Shown in pieces: positions 1 through 10,690 of a DNA stretch of 64,000 nucleotides. A program made the translations under genes and the position numbers. Location: assembly GCA_030549495.1 (NCBI GenBank), contig JAUIRK010000965.1:62001-126000 (forward strand), read 5' to 3'. A model generated the notes under the pieces. That model ran no database searches. It was not told where the DNA came from and was given only the letters and a program-made list of their open reading frames with translations. Within the stretch, counting starts at the first letter, position 1. Each line of letters starts with the position of its first letter. Source of the stretch: Nectonema munidae. Its lineage: Eukaryota; Nematomorpha; Nectonematoida; Nectonematidae.

Positions 1-384
1 GAGACAAGTACTTTATAGATGTTTTAAAATTTTAGCTTGAAATAAAATATTTTCTATTGTTCAGCCATTCACACCGGCAACCAAAACTGATTTTGTTTTA
101 GATCCAATGATTATATCAAGTTATGGAGTCAAGTGTTTACCTTTGAAAGAAACCCCACTCTCTTTGCAAAGTTTTTCTTACCACAGTTTCACAATCCTTT
201 TAAGCCTCCATAATATATTTTTGACTGTTTTTTCTGTTAAATATACCGCATGAGTTATTTTTTATAGGAGCATAGGTATCACTAAGTATTTGAAATAAAA
301 GTGCAAAGTATTCGTACATTCCATTTTTAAACTGAGTAAAATTTAAGACGCCTGAAATACAAAGAATGTAATAATCCTCAGCAT
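1..384. other. AT-rich intergenic DNA, no gene seen
   Basis: No open frame, RNA gene or repeat that I recognise. It ends at the terminal repeat of the hAT-like remnant that starts at 385. Confidence 0.5.
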
Positions 385-839
385 CAGGGCCGGTTGCAAA
401 CTGATTTGACCGATGTTATCAAATTGGGCTCCATGCCTTTAAGGGGCTCCGCGCCTCTAGGACTTTTTCTGTATTATATCATATACTGTATTTATCATAT
501 AAAGTAACGTGAGTTCTACGGTTTCACAAGAAAGACTTAACAGTTTGGCAATGATTCTACAGAAAGCAAGATTGCTAAAGCTATTGACTTTGAAAATATT
601 TTGAAAGATTTTGCTAATAAGAAAGTTAGAAGAGCCTTTTTGTAAAAGAGTATATGTAATTGCCTAATTTGCCTCTCTTAATGTTAAAAGTAAAACAATA
701 AAATTATCCATATTGCCTTTAAATTTTTTTATACCAAGCATTAGTCTATTTTTTTTGGTTTGACGATCAATTTACCATATAGAATTGAGGCCCCATTATC
801 AGATTTCTAATTGGGCCCGCAATTACTAGCACGGCCCTG
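385..839 (+). mobile_element. Short hAT-like element, internally deleted
   Basis: The left end reads CAGGGCCGG and the right end reads CGGCCCTG, an imperfect terminal inverted repeat of the kind seen in hAT elements. Inside is a fragment that resembles the C-terminal tail of hAT transposases (544-645). No clean 8-bp target duplication is visible, so the insertion is old or the ends are eroded. At about 455 bp it cannot encode a transposase and would have been moved in trans. Confidence 0.55.
544..645 (+). pseudogene. hAT transposase C-terminal fragment
   Basis: About 33 codons end at a TAA. They contain the stretch ENILKDFANKKVRRA, like the last residues of many hAT transposases, where a short basic tail follows the dimerisation domain. 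Nothing upstream in the element continues the protein, so this is a relic left by internal deletion. The match is by eye and short. Confidence 0.4.
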
Positions 840-1265
840 CTGCACTGAGTGTATGGGGATGGACTGTACTTTTAAAATAGCAATTTATTAAAAAAAAGGT
901 TTTTTTAAAAATTATGTAATATCATTGCCATTAAGAAAAAAAATATTTTTTCAAATTTTAAAAATATTAATAAGTATAATTCACTATTGAAAAAAGTTAG
1001 ATGCATATGATGATTTAAAGTTAATTATAAAAAATAATTATAAAAATCTGATTCAAAGTTAATTATAAAGTCAAAAAATAGGATTTTTTAGATCAAAAAT
1101 TGTTTGCCCTGATTATCAGTTAGTTCATTTAATAATTATGAAGATAAAAAATATTAACAAGGAATTCGGAAAAACACGCCAAACCCTCATTTGATGGCTT
1201 CCCTCTAGAATAGTACATTCTTTTTCCTGAGTACTTGCTTTTATGGAAATACTTTCTCAGTTTAA

Positions 1266-1394
1266 CCCGTTAACGCCCAATGTCGACTATGGTGGACTTT
1301 ACAAAAATAAAATCGCCTGCGTTTATCAAAGCTCTTTAATACAAATCTTCTGCTTTACATTAGATATCGTCTGACTATTCTGGTCGTTAACGGG
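1266..1394. mobile_element. piggyBac-type MITE, copy A
   Basis: A 129-bp element flanked on both sides by TTAA (1262-1265 and 1395-1398), the target site duplicated by piggyBac. The ends are perfect inverted repeats, CCCGTTAACG and CGTTAACGGG. The interior carries CGCCTGCG and CGTCTGAC motifs that recur in the other copies of this family in the window. It is non-coding and presumably mobilised in trans. Confidence 0.8.
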
Positions 1395-1448
1395 TTAAAC
1401 AAAGCTTTGTTTTGAACTATTAGATTATACTCATATAGAGATTGTATA

Positions 1449-1456
1449 ATCTAGGG
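1449..1456. repeat. 8-bp target-site duplication, left
   Basis: ATCTAGGG directly abuts the left terminal repeat of the hAT element and is repeated exactly at 4720-4727. Confidence 0.88.
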
Positions 1457-1673
1457 CATTGGTTCCCAAACGGTGGGCCATGGCCCTCTGCGGGGCTATA
1501 AAGCAAAATTTAAGGGGCCATAATCTGAGAGATGCATAAATAAAACCAGAGGAGTTTAGCGGGTAGATAGCCGGTGGTGGGAAGGCTTCTTATCCCAACT
1601 GTAGATACGCGAACGTACAAACAATGCCAAAACTAACCAACCTTTTATTACTTATCAGTAGAGCGCGAAAAAG

Positions 1674-1846
1674 TCAATAAAGTCAATTTTTATTTTAATG
1701 CTAGTATATTTTAGAAACGCTGAAATAGAAGCATAAAAGTAAACAAATTTAAATTTTCAGAAATTTATAAGGTCAATAAAGTCAATTTTTTGAGTTTTTA
1801 AGGATAAAGTCAATTTTTTTAGCTAATAAGTCAATAAAAGCAATTT
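1674..1846. repeat. Left subterminal GTCAAT motif cluster of the hAT
   Basis: At least six GTCAAT hexamers, several as paired units of the form GTCAATAAAGTCAATTTT, lie about 215-390 bp inside the left end. A matching cluster lies inside the right end. Subterminal repeats of this kind bind transposase in characterised hAT elements; that role here is inference. Confidence 0.6.
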
Positions 1847-2940
1847 TAGAAAAATGGGGTTGACTTTTTTTGATAAATTCTTATTTTTAGAACACAGATG
1901 CCCTACATTTTGTGTCCGAGACGAGACTGGCACCCAGAAATAAATTACAAGATCAGTGAAGTCTAGGTTGACCTTTAACTTATTAATCATATAACACAAA
2001 AATCCTATCCTGGATGACAAATGGTCCAAATTGAACGATGTTAAATAGTGTTATACATTGAAAACTCATTTGGTGGCAAGTATATTGACAAAGTAGAATT
2101 TCATCGGGGATAACAATTACGCGATAGAGTCGACTTGTTATCCTTTGCATTCCTTAAGAATGCACTGTTTTGTTGTCTAACTAGCTTTATATATGTTACT
2201 TATTGTAGAACAAACTTTACGACTACGACTTGCCTACATTTATAAAATTTTTGATACATAAAATAAAAAAAAAATTAATAATAAACGATAATTCTGCAAT
2301 GACATGAAATTTACTCAACGCAAAATCAGGGTAAGTTAGATCTAGGATAGACTGTATGCAAATTTGTTAAATGAACATCTTTGATACTCAAATATGCTTA
2401 CGTTATGATTTTATTTCTATTACAACACTCATTTCCCACATTCGAATAACATTTCATGCCTTCGAATTACTCTAAATCAAGAACAAAATGAAAACATCAT
2501 TGTCAATAATAATCTGAGAAAAGTTTCTTCAATAGTCTTTTTCCATTATTTATTTTTGACATATGTTCTTTCTATGTATGTTTGATATCACGTATGTAAC
2601 AATTTTGTTTGCTCAAAATGACAACATTATTGTGTCTGAGAAAAGCTTAGCAATCTCTTTCAATTATTTATCTTTGACATAGATATACGTTAGATATCTA
2701 TCACTTATGTAAGAAGCCAAAGATGCTTTTCTTTTATAGATCATTATTGAAACAGTAATACACTAACTCATTGACATCTGTCGAAACTTTCATTTATACA
2801 AATCTCTAATTACTCAGTTGTCATATAATTTCCTTTTCGCTTGTTTTTTTATATTTCGAATTCCAATTTCTTACTACTTTTGAATTTTTTCATAACTAAG
2901 CTAGTATAAGTTGTTTTTGATGTTTTCTCTTGTTTGACAA

Positions 2941-4323
2941 ATGCCAAAAACTGCAAAAAGTTCATCGCAAAAGGTTAAAGAAATATTAGTAAAGTTTCCT
3001 GATGAGTTCAAAACAACTCCTAAAAATGAACTTTTTTGCAAGCTTTGTAACTGCCTCGTTAATCACAGCAAATTGTTTTTTATTGAAAGTCATAGAAAAA
3101 CTGAAAAACACTCAAAAAAAGTTAATCTTCCATCTTCTTCCAGTCAAACCTTCATTCACGATAATAATTTCATAAAAAAAGTAACAGAATCTTTCTTATC
3201 AGCAAATATACCTCTTAATAAACTGAATCATCCTTCAATTAAAGAATTATTCAAATACATGGGTTATGAATGCCCCAATGCAAATTCCTGTCGATACTAC
3301 ATTAAAAGTCTTGCAGAATGTGTTAAAGAGAGTATAAAGAAAAAAGTGAAAGATAGCTACTTGTTTTTAATTGTAGATGAGTCTACATTCGCAAACAAGT
3401 CTTATGTTAATGTTTTAGTTGGTGATTTAAATTTCCCTAAAAAAGCGTACCTAATTGACTCCGTTTGTTTTTCAACTTCAGTTGATAGCCAAAAAATTAC
3501 GCAAATTATTGATGAAGAAATAAAATACCTGGGAACAAAAAGAGAAAACTTTGTTCTTCTTATTACTGATGCAGCTACATACATGAAAAAAGCTGGAAAG
3601 ACCTTAAAAATTTTGTATCCAAATTTATTCCATATATTTTGTTTGGCGCATCTTTTGCATAATTGTTGCTTGAATATCAGAATAAGATTTGGAAAAGTTG
3701 ATAATCTAATTTCTTCTCTCAAGATGTTGACGGTGAAAAACAAAAGAAGGCAGAAAATTTTCCAAGAAATTGGCTTACCACCTAAGCCTGTTGTTACAAG
3801 ATGGGCGTCTTGGTTGAGAGCTGCTTTTTGGTATGCAGAAAAATACGTTGATGTTAGGAATATTGTGCTTGAGTTTTCTGATGATGGAACTATTGTTGAA
3901 AAAGCTAAAGAAGCCATTGTTGTAGAATCTTTATCAGAAAACTTGAAGGAAATATTAAAGTACAAACCGTTGCTGGATTTAGTGGAAAAGTGCAAAGATG
4001 AGAATTACTGTGTTCATGAGGCATATCAAGATATAGTACACCTAAAAATCATGGACGACATTTGTGACTTGGATAAATATATTTCCAACAGATTAGAAAA
4101 TAATGATGTGGAAATTATCATGAAAAAAACAAGAGAAGATATTAGCCCACATCTGTACAGTTTGTTGGAAAATGCGCAGCCAACTTCAATAAAAGTCGAA
4201 AGAAGTTTCTCAATGCTAAATAATATATTGAACAAAAATCGAAATTTTAATGATGAAAACGTTGCAAAGTACCTGATAATGAACTACAATTATGATGTTA
4301 TGCATAATATACATTTATCATAA
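2941..4323 (+). CDS. hAT-family transposase
   Basis: A 460-residue protein that would cut and join DNA at the element's terminal repeats. Residues 33-57 form a BED-like zinc finger (C33, C36, H51, H57). An RNase H-like core follows, with candidate catalytic aspartates in IVDEST (D146) and LITDAA (D210), then the FCLAH motif (C234, H237) and the TRWASWL tryptophan block typical of hAT proteins. The C-terminus has the dimerisation signature KVERSFSMLNN, which supplies the presumed third acidic residue. The overall look is closest to the short BED-finger hAT proteins related to CGGBP1. The frame is uninterrupted and begins after an AT-rich leader, and no intron is needed. It may be functional, but this is inferred from intactness only. 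Confidence 0.88.
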   Translation: MPKTAKSSSQKVKEILVKFPDEFKTTPKNELFCKLCNCLVNHSKLFFIESHRKTEKHSKKVNLPSSSSQTFIHDNNFIKKVTESFLSANIPLNKLNHPSIKELFKYMGYECPNANSCRYYIKSLAECVKESIKKKVKDSYLFLIVDESTFANKSYVNVLVGDLNFPKKAYLIDSVCFSTSVDSQKITQIIDEEIKYLGTKRENFVLLITDAATYMKKAGKTLKILYPNLFHIFCLAHLLHNCCLNIRIRFGKVDNLISSLKMLTVKNKRRQKIFQEIGLPPKPVVTRWASWLRAAFWYAEKYVDVRNIVLEFSDDGTIVEKAKEAIVVESLSENLKEILKYKPLLDLVEKCKDENYCVHEAYQDIVHLKIMDDICDLDKYISNRLENNDVEIIMKKTREDISPHLYSLLENAQPTSIKVERSFSMLNNILNKNRNFNDENVAKYLIMNYNYDVMHNIHLS

Positions 4324-4359
4324 AAAAATAAACATTTATACATGTAAACTTTATTTAAA

Positions 4360-4455
4360 AAAGTCAATTTTTTTAGTCAATTTTAAAGTTTTTAAGTCAA
4401 TAATGTCAATATTTTAAGGTCAATTTCATTTAATTTTTAGGTCAATTTTTTTCGT
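4360..4455. repeat. Right subterminal GTCAAT motif cluster of the hAT
   Basis: About six GTCAAT motifs in roughly 95 bp, about 265-360 bp from the right end, in the same orientation as most of the left cluster. The cluster begins just after the transposase stop codon. Confidence 0.6.
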
Positions 4456-4719
4456 GCTATACTTATCAGTTAGTATCTCCTTATCAGGTTGGATTAAATC
4501 ACATAGCGTAGGATTAATAAACTTTTTCCATCCAGTGGATTTTCTGTTTCCTTCTTTTTTTTGCTTATTCTTGAAACACCTTTTAGTAAAATGCCCTTTT
4601 TAATTAATCTTATGGTTATAATTGTTAGATACTAGTAGACAGTCACGGTATTCACCGGCTATGATTCTTGTGGGGGCCATAGACAAGGATCATGTATGAA
4701 AAGTGGTTGGGAACCACTG

Positions 4720-4727
4720 ATCTAGGG
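4720..4727. repeat. 8-bp target-site duplication, right
   Basis: ATCTAGGG immediately follows the right terminal repeat of the hAT element, identical to 1449-1456. Confidence 0.88.
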
Positions 4728-5388
4728 GCTAACAACAACAACATTCTTTTTTAGATTTGGAAAAATATAATTTTTATCGAAAACAGTCTTGATAAACAAA
4801 ATTTCTACGGTTTAAATACTTTTCTACTTCGATATCGAAAGATGTTTAGGCTTTTTATAAATTGAGATGTATTTTTTAACAAGCAAGCAAGCTAAATGAC
4901 TAAACACATCAAATTATATTATTTTTCCAATTTCGATTAAAAACAAAGTATGAAAATAAAAGGTTTTGATAAGGTTCAATTAAAAGATATTTAGTATAGA
5001 AACCAGGATTGCTACCGGGATTATCACACTCACAGAACATTGTATGTTAAAGGCAGTGTGGAATTTTGGCATATTGCTGCCTTATGTAGGCGGTGTCAGG
5101 ACAAAAACCCTCGGAGGACAAAATCACCCATAGGACAAATTTCCCCTGAATAAAATCCCGTATATCAAATCCATAGAAAAGTATATTTTCCAAAAAAATA
5201 TAAATGAAATGCTAAAATATTTATCTAAAGAACAAACAATTGATTAAAATCCCAAGTTAAACGCAATGCCTTTGAAATACTCTAAATAAGTATTTTCTTG
5301 TTATGTCAGCACAATTGAATTAATTCGTGATGCGGTCTTTATTTTTCTGGGTGGTTCGCTAGCAAAACCAGCAGTAATTTGAGCCATC
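4728..5388. other. Non-coding DNA with a GGACAAA repeat block
   Basis: No gene seen. At 5097-5150 three copies of a GGACAAA-based unit with CCC spacers occur in tandem. They may be the terminal part of the Mutator-like remnant whose coding fragment lies next to it. Confidence 0.4.
5097..5150. repeat. GGACAAA short tandem units, possible element terminus
   Basis: Three units of roughly 16-20 bp each contain AGGACAAA. I saw no inverted partner within the next 2 kb, so assignment to a transposon end is tentative. Confidence 0.35.
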
Positions 5389-5634
5389 TTAACCTCTACA
5401 AAAATTAATTTCTTGCTTCATCAGTTGAATGAATTTCCAGATTACCGGGTGTGAACACCCGGCAAAAGATACAAATCGATTCCATCCTTCCAAAGAGTTA
5501 TTAGTACGATTAAGTTGCTCGTTTGTTGTAAAATACATATTCCACAGATAACAAACAACATTTTGAATAAACATTTCAATGAGGCTGACATGAAAATAAT
5601 TTATGTGAAATGTGGATAATCTTCGTGAGGACAT
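5389..5634 (-). pseudogene. Mutator-like (MULE) transposase C-terminal fragment
   Basis: The - strand frame carries LWNMYFTTNEQLNRTNNSLE followed by GWNRF and HPVIWKFI. This matches the conserved C-terminal block of animal MULE transposases, usually of the form RTNN-x-(V/L)EGW-H-x-x-x-HP-x-(I/L)WK-(F/L)I. Only this tail is clear; the catalytic part is not recognisable upstream on the same strand. It is a different, older element from the one at 16-22 kb. Confidence 0.55.
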
Positions 5635-8520
5635 GGAAAATGAATTTTGGGCTTAAACATGACTCTTTTACCAAGGATGAGTTTCATGCACAAGATCTTG
5701 AAGTCTTTTGGATTATTGTACATGGAGCATGGCCAAAACTGAGTACCAACGCATTTAAATTACTCGATCTGGTTTTCACAACCTAACTTTGTTTATCTAG
5801 ATTTTCTACTTTATTCACAATCAAGCCAAAAGCACGAAACCGACTTAAGATAGAAAGTAACATTGCGCGCTTGGCAAAACTTACCCTTGTTTGATGCACA
5901 GGTGAACAAAAGGAAACATCGCCATCCTGATTAACCTAATTCTAAAGTAGACGAAAAGTTCTTTTAGTTGTTACTAAACGCTCTCAATGCGCTTTATTTG
6001 TAATGATATGTTTATCAGTATATTTGTAGATGATAAAATTAAATTAGGAAATAGTCACAGTATGCTTGACTACTCTTTAATTCATACACATGAAGGCAAA
6101 AATCTGGATGAAGGGGGAAATGGTAAAAAAAGTTTGGGACCCGTTGATTAAGTTTTCGATGAACATATTCATTTTATATATAAGTTATATATGAATACTT
6201 TCTAAAATAACTTCAAAGAAAAAATTATTGCCATGATAAAGAGGTTAATGCAACGCATTATCATTTCCTTGATATTACCTTTCATTTTATGTGAATTGCT
6301 TCTCAAAGGATTTTTCTGTACAAGACACCGTAATTAAGGCGTGTTTAAGGCCAAAAGATGTATCAAGCCATAAGAAATGGCAACATGACGCAAAGATACT
6401 GTAGTACTTGAAGATGAAGTAAATGCAAAAATGCTTACAACTTGATTTAATTTCGGTAACAAGGATTCTGTAATCAATGCATGAGGAATCGCTGTGTACA
6501 AGGGGATTTGAATTATGGGCGCTGTTTTTGGATACGCTTCATCGAAAATTAATTTTAAAACGAATGATTCTAAGGTTAAAATGCCTGGATTTAGAAGGAA
6601 TATTGATTAATCAAAATTAAAAAGATTGCCTTCGTATTCTCCAGCACTCTGTCTTAGCGAGTTTTCTGCATTTATCGATACTTCAAGAGAAATTGGTGCT
6701 TCTTCCTCATTAACTATTAAATAAAATAATTTTTAAAATGTTAAAAACTGTATTATAGTGAAATGGGGGAATTACTTCCTATTCCATCCACATATTGGTA
6801 ACAGATTATTTCTGGCTGAGTTGAACAAAGAAATATATTATCAAGATAATTAAAAGTTAGTCTACTTGTTCTTGCAAACATCTACTTATTTTCTCGACTT
6901 GCAAACCTTTCCAAAAGCATTTTTTCCAAATTCATGGATGATTACAAGCAAACTTGTCAGCAAAAGAAAAATAATATCGGTATAATATCAAGGGCACACA
7001 TGGTTGAAATAACCATATAAGTTGAACTCCTTTCACTAAACTTGGGCTCTGAAAAATTTCATAGTGTATAGTGTATTATGAGGAATCATGTGATACTTTG
7101 CATGATAAGCAATTGAGGTATTGAGCCTTATTATTTGCCTCATGTATTTATCAACGGCTACGCTTTCCACATGGGATGCGAGAGTCGGCGTGTTAACAAC
7201 ACAAGAATGTCCACCCTGTCAATATCACACACACGACACCCACTACCTATTCACATGCCTATATATTCACACTACCATGAATCCGGTAGATATCTGGCGA
7301 AACTTTGCCAAAGTGGCGAAATTTCTGGCTAAGTGGTGTGAGAAGCTGAAATGAAGGCTGAAGGCGATGTGAGGATCTTACTGCCAGATGTCAGCAAGAA
7401 GATGTGTCGCAAGCAAGAATATGTTAGCATGATAGTGTACTGGATATGGTAGAATAACGAATATCCGAGTACAAATTTAATATACAGTAAACGGGTTTTC
7501 TTTACATATTTAGCCAGATATTGAATAACCTTTTTTTAAAAAAAACAGGAAAATATCATTTTTATACAGATTTTCTCTATTTCTATATTGCGGTCCCAAT
7601 ATTTTGTTTCGACTCCTTGATATACGACAAACCCGCGCCAAATTATTTTAATTAAAGACTTATTTTAAATTGATTTGAAACAGCATAGGGAATTAGGATT
7701 GACGGCGAGATACCTCCCATTCCACTTTTAAAAAATACTCGCACTGCAAAAGCGAGAAAATATTCATTTTTAAGTGGTGAGTAGTAAGCGAGAAACTTTT
7801 TTATTATGATTGATATTTATTTAAAAATATTCATTTGTATAAAAATATTAATTACTTGTAATGTTTTCAAATTTAAAATTTAATATTTTTTAAAATTAAT
7901 TATAAAAAAAATATTTTTGTTTTATCTGTTACAAAGGAATAAGCTTTGATTTTAAAAATATAATTTTAAAAAGAATTCAATTGATTATTATTATTCATTT
8001 GATTCAACTTCCAATTAATGAAGCAATTACATCGCAATCAGACATAATAACTAAAGGAGGCAAAATAGTTGGACATTTGAAACATTCTTCTCAGGCTTGT
8101 ATTAAGTTGAAATCATTACAATGAAATTTAGAAGTACCTCACAGGGTTGGAGAGTCAGAGTTGGAAAAGGTTTTTGAAAATTTTTAAATAAAGAAAAATA
8201 TAGTTTATTTTTGTGGGCATATGGAATGGCCATTCTTTAGCTATTCTTTACTATTCCTCTCTACTTTCACTGAACTCATTCAGGCATTTTTAAATAAAAA
8301 GATTAATTATAAAACACGGTTGCATATTAAGAAAGGAATGGAGGTGACTGTCCCCTAGATAATTTGGACTGCTCAAGGATTTTAGAACCTTGTTTGCTAT
8401 TGTTATTCTTCATTTCGTAACACTAACGCGATAAACATGACAATAATTTCATCGCACATTTATTGAATGAGATTAGCACACAAAATTCGGAATGTGCCCA
8501 CATAAGTTCACCTTTTTTTA
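5635..8520. other. Long stretch without a recognisable gene
   Basis: Mostly AT-rich. It includes a less AT-rich patch at 7130-7450 with two short overlapping frames that look like chance, and a region at 5640-6700 that may be decayed Mutator-like coding sequence continuing from 5389-5634. No RNA gene or clear repeat seen. Confidence 0.4.
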
Positions 8521-8656
8521 TTGTCGGTATCGCATCCATAGGGAAGAATAATCTTTCATAGCTGGACAGATGGTAATGATAGTCACGATTGGGAATCGAA
8601 CCAAGACCATCTGGATCAATACCCTACGCTCCTACCACTAGGCCATCTGCCATTAC
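8521..8656 (-). repeat. tRNA-derived SINE, family 1, copy 1
   Basis: On the - strand the head reads like a tRNA gene, with an A-box-like TGGCCTAGTGG and a B-box GGTTCGATTCC. A body and the 3' end GATGCGATACCGACAA follow. The same 3' end recurs at 25.6, 39.2 and 39.5 kb, which defines a dispersed family of about 140 bp. Pol III transcription and LINE-dependent copying are general knowledge for SINEs. It is not a functional tRNA, because the anticodon arm is not well formed. Confidence 0.78.
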
Positions 8657-9510
8657 TTATAAAGACTATTTAATATGATGTAGCCATCTTTCACATTTAA
8701 GTCTTTTCATAACTATTAATTAGCTTAATTTTTTAGATTTCAAAATATCTAAAATTAACAAAAAATATTTTTTTAGAGACAGCTTCAAAAGTAGGAGTAG
8801 ACCGAAATGTAATTTACTAGTTATCATTTTTATATTTTGACCCTTTCTTATATATAAAACGCAGGCGTAGCGAAAGAGGGCCAAAGGGGCTCGCTCCTTC
8901 TCCAGAAGAACTTGGAGTCTTTGTTAGCCCAAAATTGATTTTAATAACTATCTCCATTTGAGAAAAAGTTGAAAACAATATTTATAGCCTAAAAAGCATA
9001 GCAGTTTCGGAAGTTCAAAAAATTAAAAACGCAGAAAAGTTAATATTTTCATTCTGTAAGCATTTTCAATTATATTTTTTAAATACTTAAGATAAAAACG
9101 ACAATATTTTCCATTTAAAATGCTTGTTATCAACAAGGTTAGCATTTTTGTGAAATGTGTTAAGATAAATCTGAGATTGCTGGATATTTTTAAATCAATG
9201 GTAAATGAGCTAAACTAAATAATAATATAAAGCTTAGTGTATATACATACAAATATTTCAAGTGGTTTAAATCTTTTTCACAAGCAATTAGGAATTCCAT
9301 ATTAAGGATTTAAGAAATTCTTAAGGTTAAAAATGTTTAAAAGATATAATGCATTGCAAGGCATAAAGTATATTATTATAATTTGATGTCACATTTAAAA
9401 TTATTTAGTCTTTTCTCTGTTTAGTATCTCTTTCACAAGCTTGTTATAAAGGTTCACAATGCATGCCTCTATAATAGTTACCAGTAAAACAAAAATTATT
9501 GAGCAAATAC
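8657..9510. other. AT-rich DNA, no gene seen
   Basis: No convincing coding or repeat signal apart from poly-A/T runs. Confidence 0.4.
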
Positions 9511-9586
9511 TTTCAATATCTTCATAAATTGACTTCAAAACTTCAATTTCATCTAACAATTCATTTTCACAAACAGAACCATTCAT
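9511..9586 (-). CDS. Possible first coding exon of an RWD-domain protein
   Basis: On the - strand an ATG at 9586 opens a 25-codon frame containing DEIEVLKSIYED. This is very like the N-terminal helix of RWD domains (pattern E-x-E-x-L-x-S-I-Y), as in GCN2, IMPACT, RNF14 and RWDD proteins. It runs into a plausible splice donor, GTATTTG, after codon 25 plus one base. I could not find the rest of the RWD domain at lower coordinates, so this may be an exon with a long following intron, a gene fragment or chance. Confidence 0.35.
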
Positions 9587-10290
9587 GCCCAAATTGATAA
9601 GAAAGGAAAAAGCAACAAAACTAAAAAATTTAAAAGGAAACAATTTGAGATGGGATAAAAATAACACATTCCAGTTAATCGTTTATTTGATTACAGTCGC
9701 GTAACAAGATGGGAAGGGAGGAGTAGTTCTTCCGGGGCACAGAATTTATTTGTATTAGTATGTCATCAATTAAAATTTAATCTAGATATTTTAGACGTAA
9801 GTAATGTAACAATGGTTGCTTACACTTTTTATTCCAATTTTCTATACCTCTATAACTGTGTTAATAAGTGTTGGGCGTTTTGTTTGATTTAAAAAGTTTC
9901 TTATTTGTTAAGCTATTATTTGATTCGTTAATTAATAAACTATAACTTAAAAATTAATTAATTTAAATAAAAAAAAATAAAATTGCATACAAATATATTT
10001 AACAATTTGTATATGCATACATATGTAAAAAAATTAATTATATTACAAAAAATAATCTTCAGTTTGCCGAAAATTTCTGAACATCATTTTTTAGAAAATC
10101 CATCTTCACCTTGACTTTTTGTGGACTTTTATGAGTTGAAGGTTCATTTATGAATTATAAAAGGCAGTTATAATAATAATATTATTATAATAATCAATTT
10201 TACGGATAATGTTCCGAGCACACTGAGGTTTAGCCGGTTTTTTACCACTATGGCATTTTAGACAAAATTAAACTAATCTCTCATTATTTT
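9587..10290. other. AT-rich DNA, no gene seen
   Basis: It contains an AT-rich tract around 9900-10060. The last 90 bases may be the 3' tail of the LINE fragment that follows on the opposite strand. Confidence 0.4.
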
Positions 10291-10309
10291 GCGTCTCAAT
10301 GCATCTCTA

Positions 10310-10690
10310 TTTTGCTCGTCCCCTAATGCAAAATGTCTTTTTTGACTGTTTCTATCCATGTCATTTTTGGCCTGCCTTTACTCTTACCTAAAGTTTGATT
10401 TTTATAAGCTTCTTTAATTAGATCACCGGAAGGTCTTCTATTTACATGCCCAAACCACCTTAACCCTTGTATTTCTAATACTTTATTTATTTCATTTACT
10501 TAACATAAACTTCTTATCTTTTCATTACTTATTTTAGCTTTTAAATTAAATCTACACATAATTCTTAACATCCTCATCTCTGTAGTGTTTAGGCAATTTT
10601 TCTGAGATTCTTTTAAAGCCCAACCTTGGCCACCATACACTAAACTAGACCTAATGCAACTTCTATAAAGAAACCCCCTTAATTTTAACG
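10310..10690 (-). pseudogene. LINE reverse transcriptase C-terminal fragment (RTE-like)
   Basis: The - strand translation shows SCIRSSLVYGGQGWAL, then EMRMLRIMCR, then LRWFGHVNRRPSGDLIKEAY, then GKSKGRPKMTW. This is the standard order of the region downstream of the polymerase domain in RTE-type and related LINEs (Y-G-x-E/Q-x-W, M-R-x-L-R, L-R-W-x-G-H-V-x-R, G-R-P-x-x-x-W). It is interrupted by one in-frame stop and is 5'-truncated, as LINE insertions usually are. No upstream polymerase motifs are present. Confidence 0.75.

Larger units (their letters stand above)
1457..4719 (+). mobile_element. Full-length hAT DNA transposon, apparently intact
   Basis: The element is 3263 bp. It starts CATTGGTTCCCAA and ends TTGGGAACCACTG, giving 13-bp terminal inverted repeats with one mismatch. 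It is flanked by a perfect 8-bp direct repeat, ATCTAGGG, at 1449-1456 and 4720-4727, the hallmark target duplication of hAT transposition. One uninterrupted 460-codon transposase gene lies inside (2941-4323). Repeated GTCAAT motifs sit between the gene and both ends and are candidate transposase-binding sites. The exact duplication and open frame argue for a recent insertion. About 1.4 kb of non-coding DNA precedes the gene. Confidence 0.9.

Noticed and set aside
3402-3995. 197-codon - strand frame
   Set aside because: A shadow on the opposite strand of the hAT transposase gene, with no recognisable motif.
7121-7354. 77-codon + strand frame in a less AT-rich patch
   Set aside because: Two overlapping frames are open, neither has recognisable motifs or splice context, and the patch has no coding pattern that I can support.
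8521-8656. A functional tRNA gene
   Set aside because: A and B boxes are present, but the sequence is one of several dispersed copies with a common non-tRNA body and tail and a poorly formed anticodon arm.
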